Positions 1 through 9,252 of a stretch of 64,000 nt of DNA are shown piece after piece. Both the position numbers and the translations under genes were made by a program. Every line of letters begins with the position of its first letter. Within the stretch, counting starts at the first letter, position 1. The notes beneath the pieces were generated by a model. It made no database searches. It was not told the origin of the DNA and was given only the letters and a program-made list of their open reading frames with translations. Origin of the DNA: Myxococcus landrumus (lineage in GTDB: Bacteria > Myxococcota > Myxococcia > Myxococcales > Myxococcaceae); NCBI RefSeq assembly GCF_017301635.1, contig NZ_CP071091.1, forward strand, positions 7,432,501 through 7,496,500, written 5' to 3'.

Positions 1-1
1 G

Positions 2-658
2 CTGAGCCATGAAATCAACAACTCGCTCTCACCCATCCAATCCATCGCGGAGTCGCTGAGGGACTTGCTGATTCAGCAGCCGCGCCCCTCGGACTGGGAG
101 GACGACGCGAAGAGCGGCCTGGGCATCGTCGCGCGGCGCTCGGAGTCCCTGGCGCGCTTCATGTCCGCGTATGCGCGGCTGGCGCGACTGCCTCCGCCGG
201 TGCTCTCCGGCGTGGAGGTGGACGGCTGGGTGCGGCGGGTGGCGGCGCTGGAGACGCGGCGTCCGGTGGAGGTGCGGGCGGGGCCGGCGCTGGTGGTCCG
301 AGGAGACTCGGACCAGCTCGAGCAGATGCTCATCAACCTGGTGCGCAACGCGGTGGACGCGGTGCTGACGGAGTCCCAGGCGAGCCAGGTCTGGGTGTCC
401 TGGGCGGTGCTGTCGCCCGGCGCGGTGGAGGTCTGGGTGGAGGACGAAGGAGCGGGCCTGGCGGACACGGGCAACCTCTTCGTGCCCTTCTTCACGACCA
501 AGCCCCAGGGCAGCGGCATCGGCCTGGCGCTGTGCCGGCAAATCGCGGAGGCCCACGGCGGGACGCTCCGGCTGGAGAACCGACCCGAGGGGCGCGGGTG
601 CCGCGCGCGCCTCAAGCTGCCCCTGGAAGGGCACAACGCCATCGCGAACCTGGGCTGA
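2..658 (+). CDS. Sensor histidine kinase, NtrB/NtrY-like, truncated at left edge
   Basis: The frame is open from the first bases, so the start lies outside the window and only the last 218 residues are visible. They form a complete transmitter core: an H box LSHEINNSLSPI with the likely phospho-His at visible residue 3, an N box around residues 103-120 (INLVRNAVDAV), a G1 box VEDEGAGL near 145, an F box FVPFFTTK and a G2 box GSGIGLALC near 170. By family knowledge it autophosphorylates and passes phosphate to a response regulator. The FTTK-type ATPase core and the 'N-S-LSPI' H box resemble NtrB/NtrY kinases, which usually pair with sigma-54 activators. The sensor region and any partner lie to the left and cannot be judged. 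Confidence 0.93.
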   Translation: MSHEINNSLSPIQSIAESLRDLLIQQPRPSDWEDDAKSGLGIVARRSESLARFMSAYARLARLPPPVLSGVEVDGWVRRVAALETRRPVEVRAGPALVVRGDSDQLEQMLINLVRNAVDAVLTESQASQVWVSWAVLSPGAVEVWVEDEGAGLADTGNLFVPFFTTKPQGSGIGLALCRQIAEAHGGTLRLENRPEGRGCRARLKLPLEGHNAIANLG

Positions 659-669
659 CGCGGGAGGGC

Positions 670-1203
670 TCAGGCCACCTGCGCGCGGGCGGCGCCAGGC
701 TCTGGCGGCGCGTCATACGTGGGCGTGAGGTCCACCACGTTCACCGTCACCAGGTGGTAGACGATGACGTTGCTGACCCAGAAGAACAGGGCGGCGTAGT
801 GGACGTAGATGAGTGGCGAGCCGGGCCACACCTGGAGCGGGTAATTGAAGACATTGGCCGCCAGGTAGCCGCCGAACCACTCCCCCAACCAGCACACCAC
901 CGTCCCGATGACCACGCGGGTCCAGACCTTGACCTTGCGCGGGTAGAAGAAGAAGTAGTGCAGCGTCCACAGCAGGCCCACGCAGCCAGCCCACAGAATC
1001 ATGCTGGCGAACGAGAACCAGTGATACGGGGAGGTGGGGTAGTGCCAACCCCAATCATCGTTCATCCAGTGCCAGGCGATGTTCTGGGACAGCTCCATGA
1101 ACCAGAACAGCGGTGCGAGATAGAGCACCTGCGTCATGAGGACTCGCAAGAAGCATATCAACGTCTTCCAGAGTCTCAGCGTGGACCCATCGTGTGTCGT
1201 CAT
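670..1203 (-). CDS. Polytopic membrane protein, unknown function
   Basis: A 177-residue protein with about four to five hydrophobic segments, rich in Trp, Tyr and Phe (for example NIAWHWMNDDWGWHYPTSPY). The start at 1203 is chosen because a run of G just upstream can serve as ribosome binding site and the upstream frame looks non-coding. The tail is short, polar and Pro/Ala-rich. I do not recognise a family; aromatic-rich loops near the membrane are seen in many small myxobacterial inner-membrane proteins. It converges on the histidine kinase with only 11 bases between their stops, so no regulatory link is implied. Its promoter should lie in 1204-1477. Confidence 0.8.
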   Translation of the reverse strand: MTTHDGSTLRLWKTLICFLRVLMTQVLYLAPLFWFMELSQNIAWHWMNDDWGWHYPTSPYHWFSFASMILWAGCVGLLWTLHYFFFYPRKVKVWTRVVIGTVVCWLGEWFGGYLAANVFNYPLQVWPGSPLIYVHYAALFFWVSNVIVYHLVTVNVVDLTPTYDAPPEPGAARAQVA

Positions 1204-1477
1204 CGTCCCCCCCCGTGTCTCGGCCCTGCTGCCCGAGGGCTGTGCAACGAACGGCGCTTCCGAAAGTCGCATGACCTGAAACACGGGCGGGCGACAAGTG
1301 GTTGCGTACTGACGCCACTTCGAGGGTTGCGCGCTGAACGCGTCCCCCCGTCATTCATGGCGGAAGCATGACACAACCGGGGATGGCTGGTGCCCATAGG
1401 GTCTTCGAGCCGCCGTAGGTTGCAGCGCTCCAGACGAGGGCGCATGCCGCGTCCTCTCTGCTTGGGAGGGAGTGCGG

Positions 1478-3172
1478 ATGCTTGGGAATCGGGCCGGGCG
1501 TTGGCGCGTCGCGCCATCAAAGGTCGTGGGGTGTCGGGAGACCCTGGGCGTGTGGCGTCGTGCGGGAATGCGGGGGAGGCGGGTCGCGGCGGTGGCTGGC
1601 CTCGGGTGTCTGGCTGTTTCATGGCTCACGGCGGCGGATGCACCCAGGCCCGCGACGAAGTGGCTGCATCGCCCCGACGAGTCCGCCCGGGTGGCGCGCG
1701 TGGAGGCGGGGCTGGAGGCGGTGCCGCTGCCTGGAGGCGAGCACCTGCGCCTGACGCTCGCGGAGTGGATGGCGCTCTACAAGCTTCCTGGGTTGAGCAT
1801 CGCGGTGTTCGACGGGCACTCGCTGCGCTGGGCGAAGTCCTTCGGCGTGAAGCAGGCGGGAGGGACGGAGCCCGTCACGCTGGACACGCTGTTCCAGGCG
1901 GGCTCCATCAGCAAGCCGATGACGGCGCTCGCGGTGGCGCATCATGCGCAGCGGGGCCGCTGGTCTCTCGACGAGGACGTCAACGGCAAGCTGGTGTCGT
2001 GGAAGGTGCCGGACAGTCCCTTCACGCGGGAGCGGAAGGTGACGCTGCGGCGTCTGCTCAGCCACAGCGCGGGACTGCCGATGCATGGCTTTGATGGGTA
2101 TGCGTCGGGAGCGCCCGTGCCCACGCTGCTGGAGAGCCTGGAAGGGAAGGCGCCGGCGAACTCGCCTCCCGTGCGGGTGGTGGCCGAGCCTGGAACGGTG
2201 GCGCGCTACAGCAACCTGGGGCTGAGCGTCGTCCAGCAGGTGATGGAGGATGTGCTGGAGAAGCCCTTCGCGCGAATCATGCGCGAGACGGTGTTGCAGC
2301 CCTTGGACATGAAGCACAGCACGTTCGAACAGCCGTTGCCCCAGGCGCTCGCGCCGCTGGCGGCGGTGGGGACTCGCGCGGATGGCTCGAGCCTTCCGGG
2401 GGGATGGCACACGTATCCGGACCAGGCAGCCGCGGGGCTGTGGACCACGCCGTCGGACCTGGCGCGCTTCGCGATGGAAGTCTCGAAGGCGCGGGCGGGG
2501 ACGTCGCGGCGGGTGGTGTCGCGGGCGATGGCGAAGGAGCTGTTGTCCCGACAGGGCCCGGAGCCGACGGGGCCGAAGCCGCCGCCGCCGTGGCAGCCGG
2601 AGCGCTTCGGGCTGGGCTTCCGCCTTCAGGAGGACCCGAACTACTTCGCCCATGGTGGCTGGGTGGAGGGTTATCGCTCTCAGTTGGTGGCGTATTCGAA
2701 CACCGGCAGCGGCGTGGTGCTGATGACCAACTCAGACAACGGGCGGTTCCTCCTGTCGATGCTCGCCGACGCCGTGGCGAGGGAATATGGCTGGAAGGGA
2801 CATGTCTTCATTCCCCGAGGGCCGTATGCGACGGCGGACCTGATTGTCCGGCTCAAGGGCGTGGACACGGCGCTGGCGTGGTTCAAGGAGCAGCACGCCG
2901 CGGGCGTATTGGAGCACCAGTCCTCGGAGTCGCTGAACGGGCTGGGCCATGACCTGCTGCGGAGTGACAAGGTCGCCGACGCGGTGAAGGTGTTCGAGGC
3001 GAGCGTCGCGCTCTTCCCCCAGGACGCGGAGGCGCACGTCGGCCTCGCCGAGGGGTACGTCCAGGCGGGCCGCGCGGACGCGGCCATCGCCTGTCTCAAG
3101 AAGTCGCTCGTGCTGGAGCCGAAGCACGAAGAGGCCTTGAAGCTGCTCAAGACGCTCGGCGCGCGTCCGTGA
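1478..3172 (+). CDS. Serine beta-lactamase-fold hydrolase with C-terminal TPR region
   Basis: About 564 residues. The class C beta-lactamase/penicillin-binding fold is shown by SISK (about residues 143-146, catalytic Ser and Lys), a YSN triplet (YSNLGLS) and HGG in place of KTG (HGGWVEGYRSQL). This HGG variant is usual in the esterase/peptidase branch, so true beta-lactam resistance is not implied. The last roughly 110 residues look like TPR helices (AHVGLAEGYVQAGRADAAIA), suggesting protein docking. A hydrophobic stretch after MRGRRVAAVAGLG looks like a signal peptide. Start 1478 has a strong GGGAGGGAG site; an ATG at 1568 would give a cleaner signal peptide but has a poor binding site, so the start is unsettled. 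Confidence 0.88.
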   Translation: MLGNRAGRWRVAPSKVVGCRETLGVWRRAGMRGRRVAAVAGLGCLAVSWLTAADAPRPATKWLHRPDESARVARVEAGLEAVPLPGGEHLRLTLAEWMALYKLPGLSIAVFDGHSLRWAKSFGVKQAGGTEPVTLDTLFQAGSISKPMTALAVAHHAQRGRWSLDEDVNGKLVSWKVPDSPFTRERKVTLRRLLSHSAGLPMHGFDGYASGAPVPTLLESLEGKAPANSPPVRVVAEPGTVARYSNLGLSVVQQVMEDVLEKPFARIMRETVLQPLDMKHSTFEQPLPQALAPLAAVGTRADGSSLPGGWHTYPDQAAAGLWTTPSDLARFAMEVSKARAGTSRRVVSRAMAKELLSRQGPEPTGPKPPPPWQPERFGLGFRLQEDPNYFAHGGWVEGYRSQLVAYSNTGSGVVLMTNSDNGRFLLSMLADAVAREYGWKGHVFIPRGPYATADLIVRLKGVDTALAWFKEQHAAGVLEHQSSESLNGLGHDLLRSDKVADAVKVFEASVALFPQDAEAHVGLAEGYVQAGRADAAIACLKKSLVLEPKHEEALKLLKTLGARP

Positions 3173-3181
3173 GCGCGCGCC

Positions 3182-5935
3182 TCAAGGGGTGAAGCGGCTG
3201 GCCGGGTCATCCGGGCGCGTGCCCCGGTCCAGCTCATCCCGGTCCAGGGCGCCGTCCAGGTCCCTGTCGATGCCGATGCGGACCTCGGAGCCCTTGGGCA
3301 CCACGGTGTAGGTCAGCTCTCCTCCGGCCCGTGCGAGGGTTTGCAGCAAAGACGCGGTGACCGTCTCGGCCGCGCGGTCTGTCTGGAACAGGCCGCCGCC
3401 CATGTATGTGAATCCTCGCGCCACGCCCCCTTGAAGGCCCTTCACCACCACGCCCACCTTGCCGGTGTCGGCGAGGGAGAGGAACGTGGTCAGGGTGCTC
3501 GTCTGCGCGGTGGTGGGGCTCGCCGAGGTCAGCGTCACCTGCCTGCCGACGGCCGCGTGGGTGTCCTTGCTGTCGGGGCCCGGGGGCTCGGCCACGGTGG
3601 TGTTCGAGCCCTTGGGCAGGTCCGAGCCGGAGAACGCGAGCATGAAGGCCACCATGTCGGCCACCTCCTGGTCGCTCTGGAGGGTGAACACGGGCAGGGT
3701 GAGGAAGCGCGCAATCGAATCCACGCCGCCGTCATGCGAGAAGCCGAAGCCCGCGAGGTTGGAGGTCTGCGTGAACTCCATGCCGACCTTCTCGTAGAGG
3801 TTGCGGAGCTGGGAGATTTTCATCGTCACGTTCGAGAACCCATCCACCGAGATGAGGCCCGTGTGGCGCTCTCCGCCGGGGCCCGCGGCGAAGGGGACGA
3901 ACTGGTTGCCATTCCACTGCACGTCCGCGCCCATGCCGGTGGGCAGCGTGTGGCACGTCGAGCAGGCGAACCGGCCCGAGTCGAGGAGGCGCGGCGGACG
4001 GTAGATGCGCAGGCCGTTGACCGCGTTCCCATTGGGCAGGGGCTGTCCCGCCGTGCCGAAGCGGCCGGTGGTGAAGTGGCCGGGCAGCGGCAGACTGGTG
4101 GGCAGCGAGTTGTCGAGGTTGCGGAAGGGATTGGGTGGGAAGGTGAGCGTGGCGAGGAAGTCCTCGAACTGCTGCATCTCCACGAGGGTGAGGAGGGTGT
4201 CGTCGCCCTGGAGGCTCTGGAAGGCGTCGTTGAACTCCTCCAGCCCCGCGCGGTCTCCGCGCCAGTGCAGCGGCTCCTTGCCGATGATGTCCTGGAGCGT
4301 CTGCGTGGTGATGGGGCCCTTCATCGTGTGCCAGGACTGGAAGCCCGCGGTCAGTCCGGGGATGCCCATGCCCAGGTTCTGTCCGGTGACAGGCTTCATG
4401 TTGCCGGAAGGGTCTCCCAGGTCCCACGCGAGCCGGTCGAGGCGTCCGTCGATGTGACACGACGCACAGGCGATGTGGCCCAGGCCCGAGCTCTTGTGCG
4501 TGTCATAGAGGTGCGGACGCCCGGCCTTGATGGCGATGGGCGTCGGGTCGAAGAACGGCACGCGGAACAGCTCGGTGTTCGTGGAGGTGTCCACGATGGA
4601 CAGGCTGGCCGAGAACTTGTTGAGCACGTAGAGGCGGGTGCCCGAGAGCACGACACCCGTGGGGCCCTCGCCGACGTTCACCTGGGTGATGCGGGCGCCG
4701 GTGTCGTCCATCACGGCGACGTTGTTGGAGCCCATGCCCGTCACATAGGCGCGAGTGCCCGCGGTGTTCCAGGCGATGCCGCGCGGGTCCCCGAGCGCCA
4801 GGTCTCGCGTCGCCTGGGGCAGCGAGGGCGTGGTGTACGTCAGGTGGGGGTTGAGGTCGAAGCGGGCGACGGTGGAGGGATTGGCGGGGTCGACGGAGGC
4901 CGCGAGGACACGGAGGAAGCGGCCTTTGAGGTTGGGCTCGAAGCGGACCTCGTTCGTCGCGTCGGTGCCCACGACGACGACGCGGCCACCAGGATGGACG
5001 GACAGGGCCATGTCCAGGTTCATCAACCCGCTGGCGTAGGTGACGGCGAGCGTGGACGCGTTGATGATGGCGAGGTCCCGGTCCGGCAGGTCCCAGCCAG
5101 CGCGACGTCCCGAGGACGCGGCGCTGCTTCCCGAGACGAAGCGAGTCCAATCGCCCCGGTTGTCATCCAGCCAGCGGCCGCTGGCGTCCTTCTTCACGAT
5201 GAGGCCGACGGGGGGAGGCGCGGGGTTGCCCGTCTTCTTCGGTGGATTGAAGGTGGTGCCCGAGTTGGGCGGTGGGTTGACGCCGCCGTAGGGGCCTGCG
5301 CTGCTGCTCACGACGTTGGGAGGAAAGCCGCCGCTGCCCATGGCGTTGCCGCCTCCGAGCACGGTGGTGCGATTGCCGGACTCGAAGAACGCGACATAGA
5401 CCTGGGTGCCCGCGGCGTTGACGGCGAGGGCTCGTGGCTCCTCGCCTTGCAGGGCAACGCGCGTGGGGGCGGCGAGGGGATTGGAGGCGTCGACGACGAG
5501 GACGCGATTGACCTGGGAGCAGGAGATGAACGCGCGTTGGGGTGTGCCGGCGAAGACGACGTCAGCGGGCTCGTCGTCGGTGGGGACGGTGGCCTTCACG
5601 TTGGAGGTGGTGAGGTCGACGATGCTGACGCTGTCGGAGACGTGGTTGACGACCCAGGCTTCCGTGTTGCTTCGGGCGCGCACGGACACGGGGTCCAGTC
5701 CCACGGGGATGGACGCGGTGAGGACGGGCGTGCCGCTGGAGAGGGAGAACACCAGCAGCCGGTTGTCCGCGGTGTTGACGGCCAGCAGCCGAGCGCCGTC
5801 GGGAGTCAGCTCCAGGGGATGCACATGGGGATGCTCCCAGTTCACGAATCCGCTGGAGGTTTGAGCCCAGGAAGCGCTCGCGGCCAGCACAAGGCACGGC
5901 AACATCGAGACCAGCACCCTTCGGACGACCGACAT
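3182..5935 (-). CDS. Exported YVTN beta-propeller / c-type cytochrome fusion
   Basis: A 917-residue exported protein. The start at 5935 has a perfect AGGAGG site and is followed by a signal peptide ending near SASWAQT. Residues about 30-470 carry repeated beta-propeller blades of the YVTN/surface-layer type (phrases such as 'LYVLNKFSASLSIVDTS'). Two haem-binding motifs follow: CASCH near residue 489 and CSTCH near 655, in a region resembling dihaem cytochrome c peroxidase/MauG-like proteins. The tail (DRDLDGALDRDELDRG) resembles a calcium-binding dockerin/thrombospondin-3-type repeat. It probably acts in the periplasm or at the surface in electron transfer or oxidation; substrate unknown. Its stop lies 10 bases from the stop of the convergent hydrolase. 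Confidence 0.9.
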   Translation of the reverse strand: MSVVRRVLVSMLPCLVLAASASWAQTSSGFVNWEHPHVHPLELTPDGARLLAVNTADNRLLVFSLSSGTPVLTASIPVGLDPVSVRARSNTEAWVVNHVSDSVSIVDLTTSNVKATVPTDDEPADVVFAGTPQRAFISCSQVNRVLVVDASNPLAAPTRVALQGEEPRALAVNAAGTQVYVAFFESGNRTTVLGGGNAMGSGGFPPNVVSSSAGPYGGVNPPPNSGTTFNPPKKTGNPAPPPVGLIVKKDASGRWLDDNRGDWTRFVSGSSAASSGRRAGWDLPDRDLAIINASTLAVTYASGLMNLDMALSVHPGGRVVVVGTDATNEVRFEPNLKGRFLRVLAASVDPANPSTVARFDLNPHLTYTTPSLPQATRDLALGDPRGIAWNTAGTRAYVTGMGSNNVAVMDDTGARITQVNVGEGPTGVVLSGTRLYVLNKFSASLSIVDTSTNTELFRVPFFDPTPIAIKAGRPHLYDTHKSSGLGHIACASCHIDGRLDRLAWDLGDPSGNMKPVTGQNLGMGIPGLTAGFQSWHTMKGPITTQTLQDIIGKEPLHWRGDRAGLEEFNDAFQSLQGDDTLLTLVEMQQFEDFLATLTFPPNPFRNLDNSLPTSLPLPGHFTTGRFGTAGQPLPNGNAVNGLRIYRPPRLLDSGRFACSTCHTLPTGMGADVQWNGNQFVPFAAGPGGERHTGLISVDGFSNVTMKISQLRNLYEKVGMEFTQTSNLAGFGFSHDGGVDSIARFLTLPVFTLQSDQEVADMVAFMLAFSGSDLPKGSNTTVAEPPGPDSKDTHAAVGRQVTLTSASPTTAQTSTLTTFLSLADTGKVGVVVKGLQGGVARGFTYMGGGLFQTDRAAETVTASLLQTLARAGGELTYTVVPKGSEVRIGIDRDLDGALDRDELDRGTRPDDPASRFTP

Positions 5936-5992
5936 GGGACCTCCTGCTGCGAACGTCGTGTGCGCTCGTGATGGAGATTGCCATTGAGTCTG

Positions 5993-6005
5993 TAATCGCA
6001 GATTA
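5993..6005. promoter_or_regulatory. Short AT-rich dyad upstream of the cytochrome gene
   Basis: TAATC-GCA-GATTA is a perfect 5-base inverted repeat in the AT-richest part of this intergenic stretch, about 60 bases upstream of the start at 5935. It could be an operator or lie within the promoter. Only position and symmetry support this. Confidence 0.3.
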
Positions 6006-6033
6006 GTATGAAAATCGCGCGTGCGGTGAGGCA

Positions 6034-6066
6034 AAGACTGCTCACCGTTGGCGAAAGCACACCAGA
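6034..6066 (+). repeat. 33-base intergenic repeat, copy 1
   Basis: This copy matches 6631-6663 at 30 of 33 positions, beginning AAGACTG and ending AGCACACCAGA. It lies about 100 bases upstream of the minus-strand cytochrome gene at 5935. No other similarity between the flanks of the two copies was seen. Confidence 0.7.
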
Positions 6067-6179
6067 GGGGTCGAAGCTCAGGGCGGAGTGGGCGCGGGTG
6101 CCTTGGCGACGGCGACGCCTTGCGCTGTGACGGCGTAGACCTCCCACCAATCGAGGACGCGCCCACTGGAGCCGCCGCA

Positions 6180-6491
6180 TCAGTCGAAACGCTGCTCCAC
6201 GACGACGAAGTACAAACCGGGTGTCTGATCCGAGAAGACCGACACATCCAAGCCTTGCTCTGGACTCGAGCAGCCAGCGAACAGGTTGGGGACTCGAGTG
6301 CTGCTCACCACCTCGCGGATGGCGCCTGCGGCGGCGAGTGCCGCGCCTGCTTCCAGCGGTTCGACCAGCCTCTTGGAGGCGGTTTCATCGGGCCAATGCA
6401 CCACACCCTCCCAGGCCGCGGAGGGCGCAGTGCATCCATGGAGTACCGCGACGATTCCCACCCGGCTCACGGCCTTGAACATGATTCCCAT
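6180..6491 (-). CDS. Small putative lipoprotein
   Basis: A 103-residue product with a short basic N terminus, a hydrophobic stretch (VGIVAVL) and a lipobox-like HGC, then a hydrophilic mature part ending in an aromatic/valine stretch (LYFVVVEQRFD). It would be a small envelope lipoprotein of unknown role. An internal ATG at 6482 is an equally likely start; neither has a strong binding site. It lies alone between the two copies of a 33-base repeat and is divergent from the glucoamylase. I do not recognise the family, and the gene is supported mainly by the signal peptide and by filling otherwise empty space. Confidence 0.5.
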   Translation of the reverse strand: MGIMFKAVSRVGIVAVLHGCTAPSAAWEGVVHWPDETASKRLVEPLEAGAALAAAGAIREVVSSTRVPNLFAGCSSPEQGLDVSVFSDQTPGLYFVVVEQRFD

Positions 6492-6630
6492 CTCAGCAGT
6501 CCGTGACGGGACGAGCCATCTCGGTGGGCGGGATGGCACCCGTTTGGAGCGTGGTAACCCTGGTAACGGGTTCGAGGGTGCGGGCCGTGGAGTCCACTTG
6601 ACCCCCGGAAAAGAGAGTCATGTCCCACCG

Positions 6631-6663
6631 AAGACTGGTCACCGTTGGTGGAAGCACACCAGA
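6631..6663 (+). repeat. 33-base intergenic repeat, copy 2
   Basis: Second copy of the repeat at 6034-6066, ending only 9 bases before the glucoamylase ATG at 6673. In this copy CACC-GTT-GGTG can form a small hairpin, nested within CTGGT/ACCAG arms. Copy 1 breaks part of this pairing, so a conserved RNA structure is not proven. It may be a leader or binding site for the downstream gene. Confidence 0.7.
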
Positions 6664-6672
6664 ATCCGCCGG

Positions 6673-9252
6673 ATGAAGCGCTTCCCCTTGCTGTGCCGTG
6701 GCCGGGTGACGTCGAGCGTCGCGCTCCTCCTGGTGTCCCTGCTGTGGAGCCTTCCGCCAGAGGCCCATGCGGAGGTGGCCGTCCGGCGCACGTTCTTGAA
6801 GCTGGCGTCATCGAACGGGCACGGCGCGGTGATGTTGGACCTGGAGGGGAAGAAGGTGTCGCACTTCCGCGAGCACCTCTTCGCGACGGAAGAGCCCGTC
6901 ATCGACGCGCTGGGCAATGACGTCTTCGTGCGAGGCCAGCCTCGGGTGGTGCACTCGCGCGACGTGTTGTTCGATGCGTTCTTCGGCCTGCGCTCCGAAG
7001 GCACGCAGCGCTGGTTGACCTCGCAGGACGCGGACCTGGATGCCAGTGGTTACGCCCCCTGGGCGCCCGGAAGAACGGGCGGCACCGGCCTGGCGACCCT
7101 CGTCCAACGCGTGGGGACGCTGGAGGTGACGACGTATGTCTTCGCGCCCCAGACGGTGCCGCATGCCGCGTTCGTGATGGCGCTGCGTGTCCGCAACACC
7201 GGCGCGTCCACGTCCACGGGCGTCAGCGTGTTCTCGCTCCACAACTTCCACCTGGGCTTCGGCCGCCCCGGCGTCCTCGCGGACCTGGATGAGAATGGTG
7301 AGACGGTGGAGGTGCACGGCGACGACTTCGTGGAGAAGGGCTTCGCGGGTGTCGTCATGGGACGTCCGCTGGGCGCGGTGGCTCGCAAGGCCGCGTGGAC
7401 CTCTGGCGACTCGGGCGCTGGCAATGGCTTTATCACCGTGCGGAACGGGGGACAGCAGGATCTGAGGGACTTCACGGCCGCGCCGTCCGCGGCGACGGGG
7501 TGGGCCTCCGCATATCAGTTCAACCTGGGGGACATCGCCGCCGGCGCGGAGAAGTGGGCGGGCGTGGCCTTCGTGCACCTGGGGAACCCAGACGGAATGG
7601 CCACGGCGAGGCAATGGCTCTCCGATTACGTGAGCACCTCCGACGCGAAGGCGCTGGTGGACGCGGAGGTGGCGCGCTGGGCGTCCTTCCAGACGGACAC
7701 GGTGAAGGTGCCGACGGGCACGGCGGCGAGCGAGGAGACGCTGGTGCGCCACTCCGCGGTGGTGCTCCACATGGCACAGGTCCGCGAAGCGGAGTCCTTC
7801 CTGCGTGACGCCTTGAGCCGCGATGGAGAGCCGCGCCTGACGCGCTTCAAGGCGCCGAATGGTGCGCCCGCCGCGTTGCCGGGCATGGTGAAGCACGCGG
7901 GCAAGGGCGCGGTGCTGGCCAGTCTTCCTCCAGGCGAGTGGACCTATGCGTGGATTCGCGATGGCGCCTACGCGGCGGCGGCGATGGCCACGCTGGGCAT
8001 GCGGAGCGACGCACGCGAGGCGCTGTCGTACTACCTGAACGCGGACAGCGGCCGGTTCCAGCACTGGCGCGAGCTTCAGCCCTACGGCATGCCGCCGTAC
8101 CTCATCACGCTCACGCGCTACCACGGCTTCGGCGTGGAGGAGACGGACTTCAACGAAGCGGGGCCGAACCTGGAGTTCGATGGCTTCGGCCTGTTCCTCT
8201 GGGCGCTGCGGCACTACGAGCGCACCACGGGAGACCTCACGCTGGTGGACCAGACATGGCCCACGGTGTCGACGAAGGTGGCGGATGCGCTGGTGGCGCT
8301 CATCGACCCGGAGACAGGGCTCATCCGTCCGGACTCGTCCATCTGGGAGACACATTGGAATGGGCGTCAGCGCGCGTGGGCGTACACCAGCCTGACGGCG
8401 GCGCGTGGCCTGTGCGACGCGGCGGTGCTCGCCGAGCGCGTGGGGGACTCCGCGCGAGCGGCTCGCTACCGGACCGCGGGTGAGTCCATCCGCCGGGCGA
8501 TGGCGGAGAAGCTGACGGACCACCACTTCGCGCTGGCCTCCAACCTGGAGGAGCTGCGGTCCGGACGCGGCTACTGGGATACCGCGGTGTTCGACGCGTT
8601 CGCCATGGGCCTGTTCGACCCTGCGGGGAAGATTGCGCGCGAGACGGTTCGTGGACTGGACCTGCGCCTGTCGTCACCCGCGGGCGCGGGGTGGTCTCGA
8701 AACGATGACCGCTATGACCACACGGGCTGGGCGGACATGAGCCCGTGGGGCAGCGAGTACGACAGCGCAGAGTGGGTCATCGTCAGCCTGCGTGGCGCGA
8801 TGGTGAAGCGGATGGCGGGAGACTCGGCGCGAGCGGACCGGGTGCTGAAGTGGGTGACCGACCAGTCGCTGAAGAACTACCTCGCGGTGGCGGAGACCTA
8901 CGACGAGCAGAACGGCACGTACAAGTTCAACGCCCCCATGGTGGGCTTCGGCGCGGGAGCGTATGCGCTGGCGCTGGCGCACCGCGCGGACGGTACGGCG
9001 GACCCCGCGTGTGGTGCGTACCTGGACGAGAGCACGCTGTCGAAGCCTCCGGATGCAGGTCCTGGCGAGCCGGACGCGGGGCCGGTCGATGCCGGTCACG
9101 ACGCGGGCTCTGGTGAGCCCGATGCGGGGCCCGTGGAACAGCCGCTCGTCACCGGAGGTGGCTGCACTGCCACCGGGCCAGGTGCGATGGCGGTGTGGCT
9201 GATGCTGGTGCTCGCGGGGCTCCTCGCGCTGACGCGTACGAAGCGGGCCTGA
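6673..9252 (+). CDS. Exported GH15 glucoamylase-family protein with MYXO-CTERM-like tail
   Basis: 859 residues. A signal peptide (basic MKRF start, hydrophobic core, cleavage near EAHA) is followed by an N-terminal beta-sandwich domain as in bacterial glucoamylases/glucodextranases. The (alpha/alpha)6 GH15 domain shows WIRDGAY near residue 426, a candidate catalytic Glu in SSIWETHWNG near 560 and a second candidate in WGSEYDSAEW near 694. By family it removes glucose units from alpha-glucans or oligosaccharides. The C terminus has a Pro/Asp/Ala/Gly linker (repeated PDAGP-type units), a Cys in GGGCTATGPG, a hydrophobic helix and TRTKRA, which fits a MYXO-CTERM sorting signal. The ATG at 6673 has a weak binding site and lies right after the 33-base repeat. 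Confidence 0.92.
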   Translation: MKRFPLLCRGRVTSSVALLLVSLLWSLPPEAHAEVAVRRTFLKLASSNGHGAVMLDLEGKKVSHFREHLFATEEPVIDALGNDVFVRGQPRVVHSRDVLFDAFFGLRSEGTQRWLTSQDADLDASGYAPWAPGRTGGTGLATLVQRVGTLEVTTYVFAPQTVPHAAFVMALRVRNTGASTSTGVSVFSLHNFHLGFGRPGVLADLDENGETVEVHGDDFVEKGFAGVVMGRPLGAVARKAAWTSGDSGAGNGFITVRNGGQQDLRDFTAAPSAATGWASAYQFNLGDIAAGAEKWAGVAFVHLGNPDGMATARQWLSDYVSTSDAKALVDAEVARWASFQTDTVKVPTGTAASEETLVRHSAVVLHMAQVREAESFLRDALSRDGEPRLTRFKAPNGAPAALPGMVKHAGKGAVLASLPPGEWTYAWIRDGAYAAAAMATLGMRSDAREALSYYLNADSGRFQHWRELQPYGMPPYLITLTRYHGFGVEETDFNEAGPNLEFDGFGLFLWALRHYERTTGDLTLVDQTWPTVSTKVADALVALIDPETGLIRPDSSIWETHWNGRQRAWAYTSLTAARGLCDAAVLAERVGDSARAARYRTAGESIRRAMAEKLTDHHFALASNLEELRSGRGYWDTAVFDAFAMGLFDPAGKIARETVRGLDLRLSSPAGAGWSRNDDRYDHTGWADMSPWGSEYDSAEWVIVSLRGAMVKRMAGDSARADRVLKWVTDQSLKNYLAVAETYDEQNGTYKFNAPMVGFGAGAYALALAHRADGTADPACGAYLDESTLSKPPDAGPGEPDAGPVDAGHDAGSGEPDAGPVEQPLVTGGGCTATGPGAMAVWLMLVLAGLLALTRTKRA

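Noticed and set aside
3341-5971. Long plus-strand frame opposite the propeller-cytochrome
   Set aside because: Haem motifs, propeller repeats and AGGAGG start are on the minus strand.
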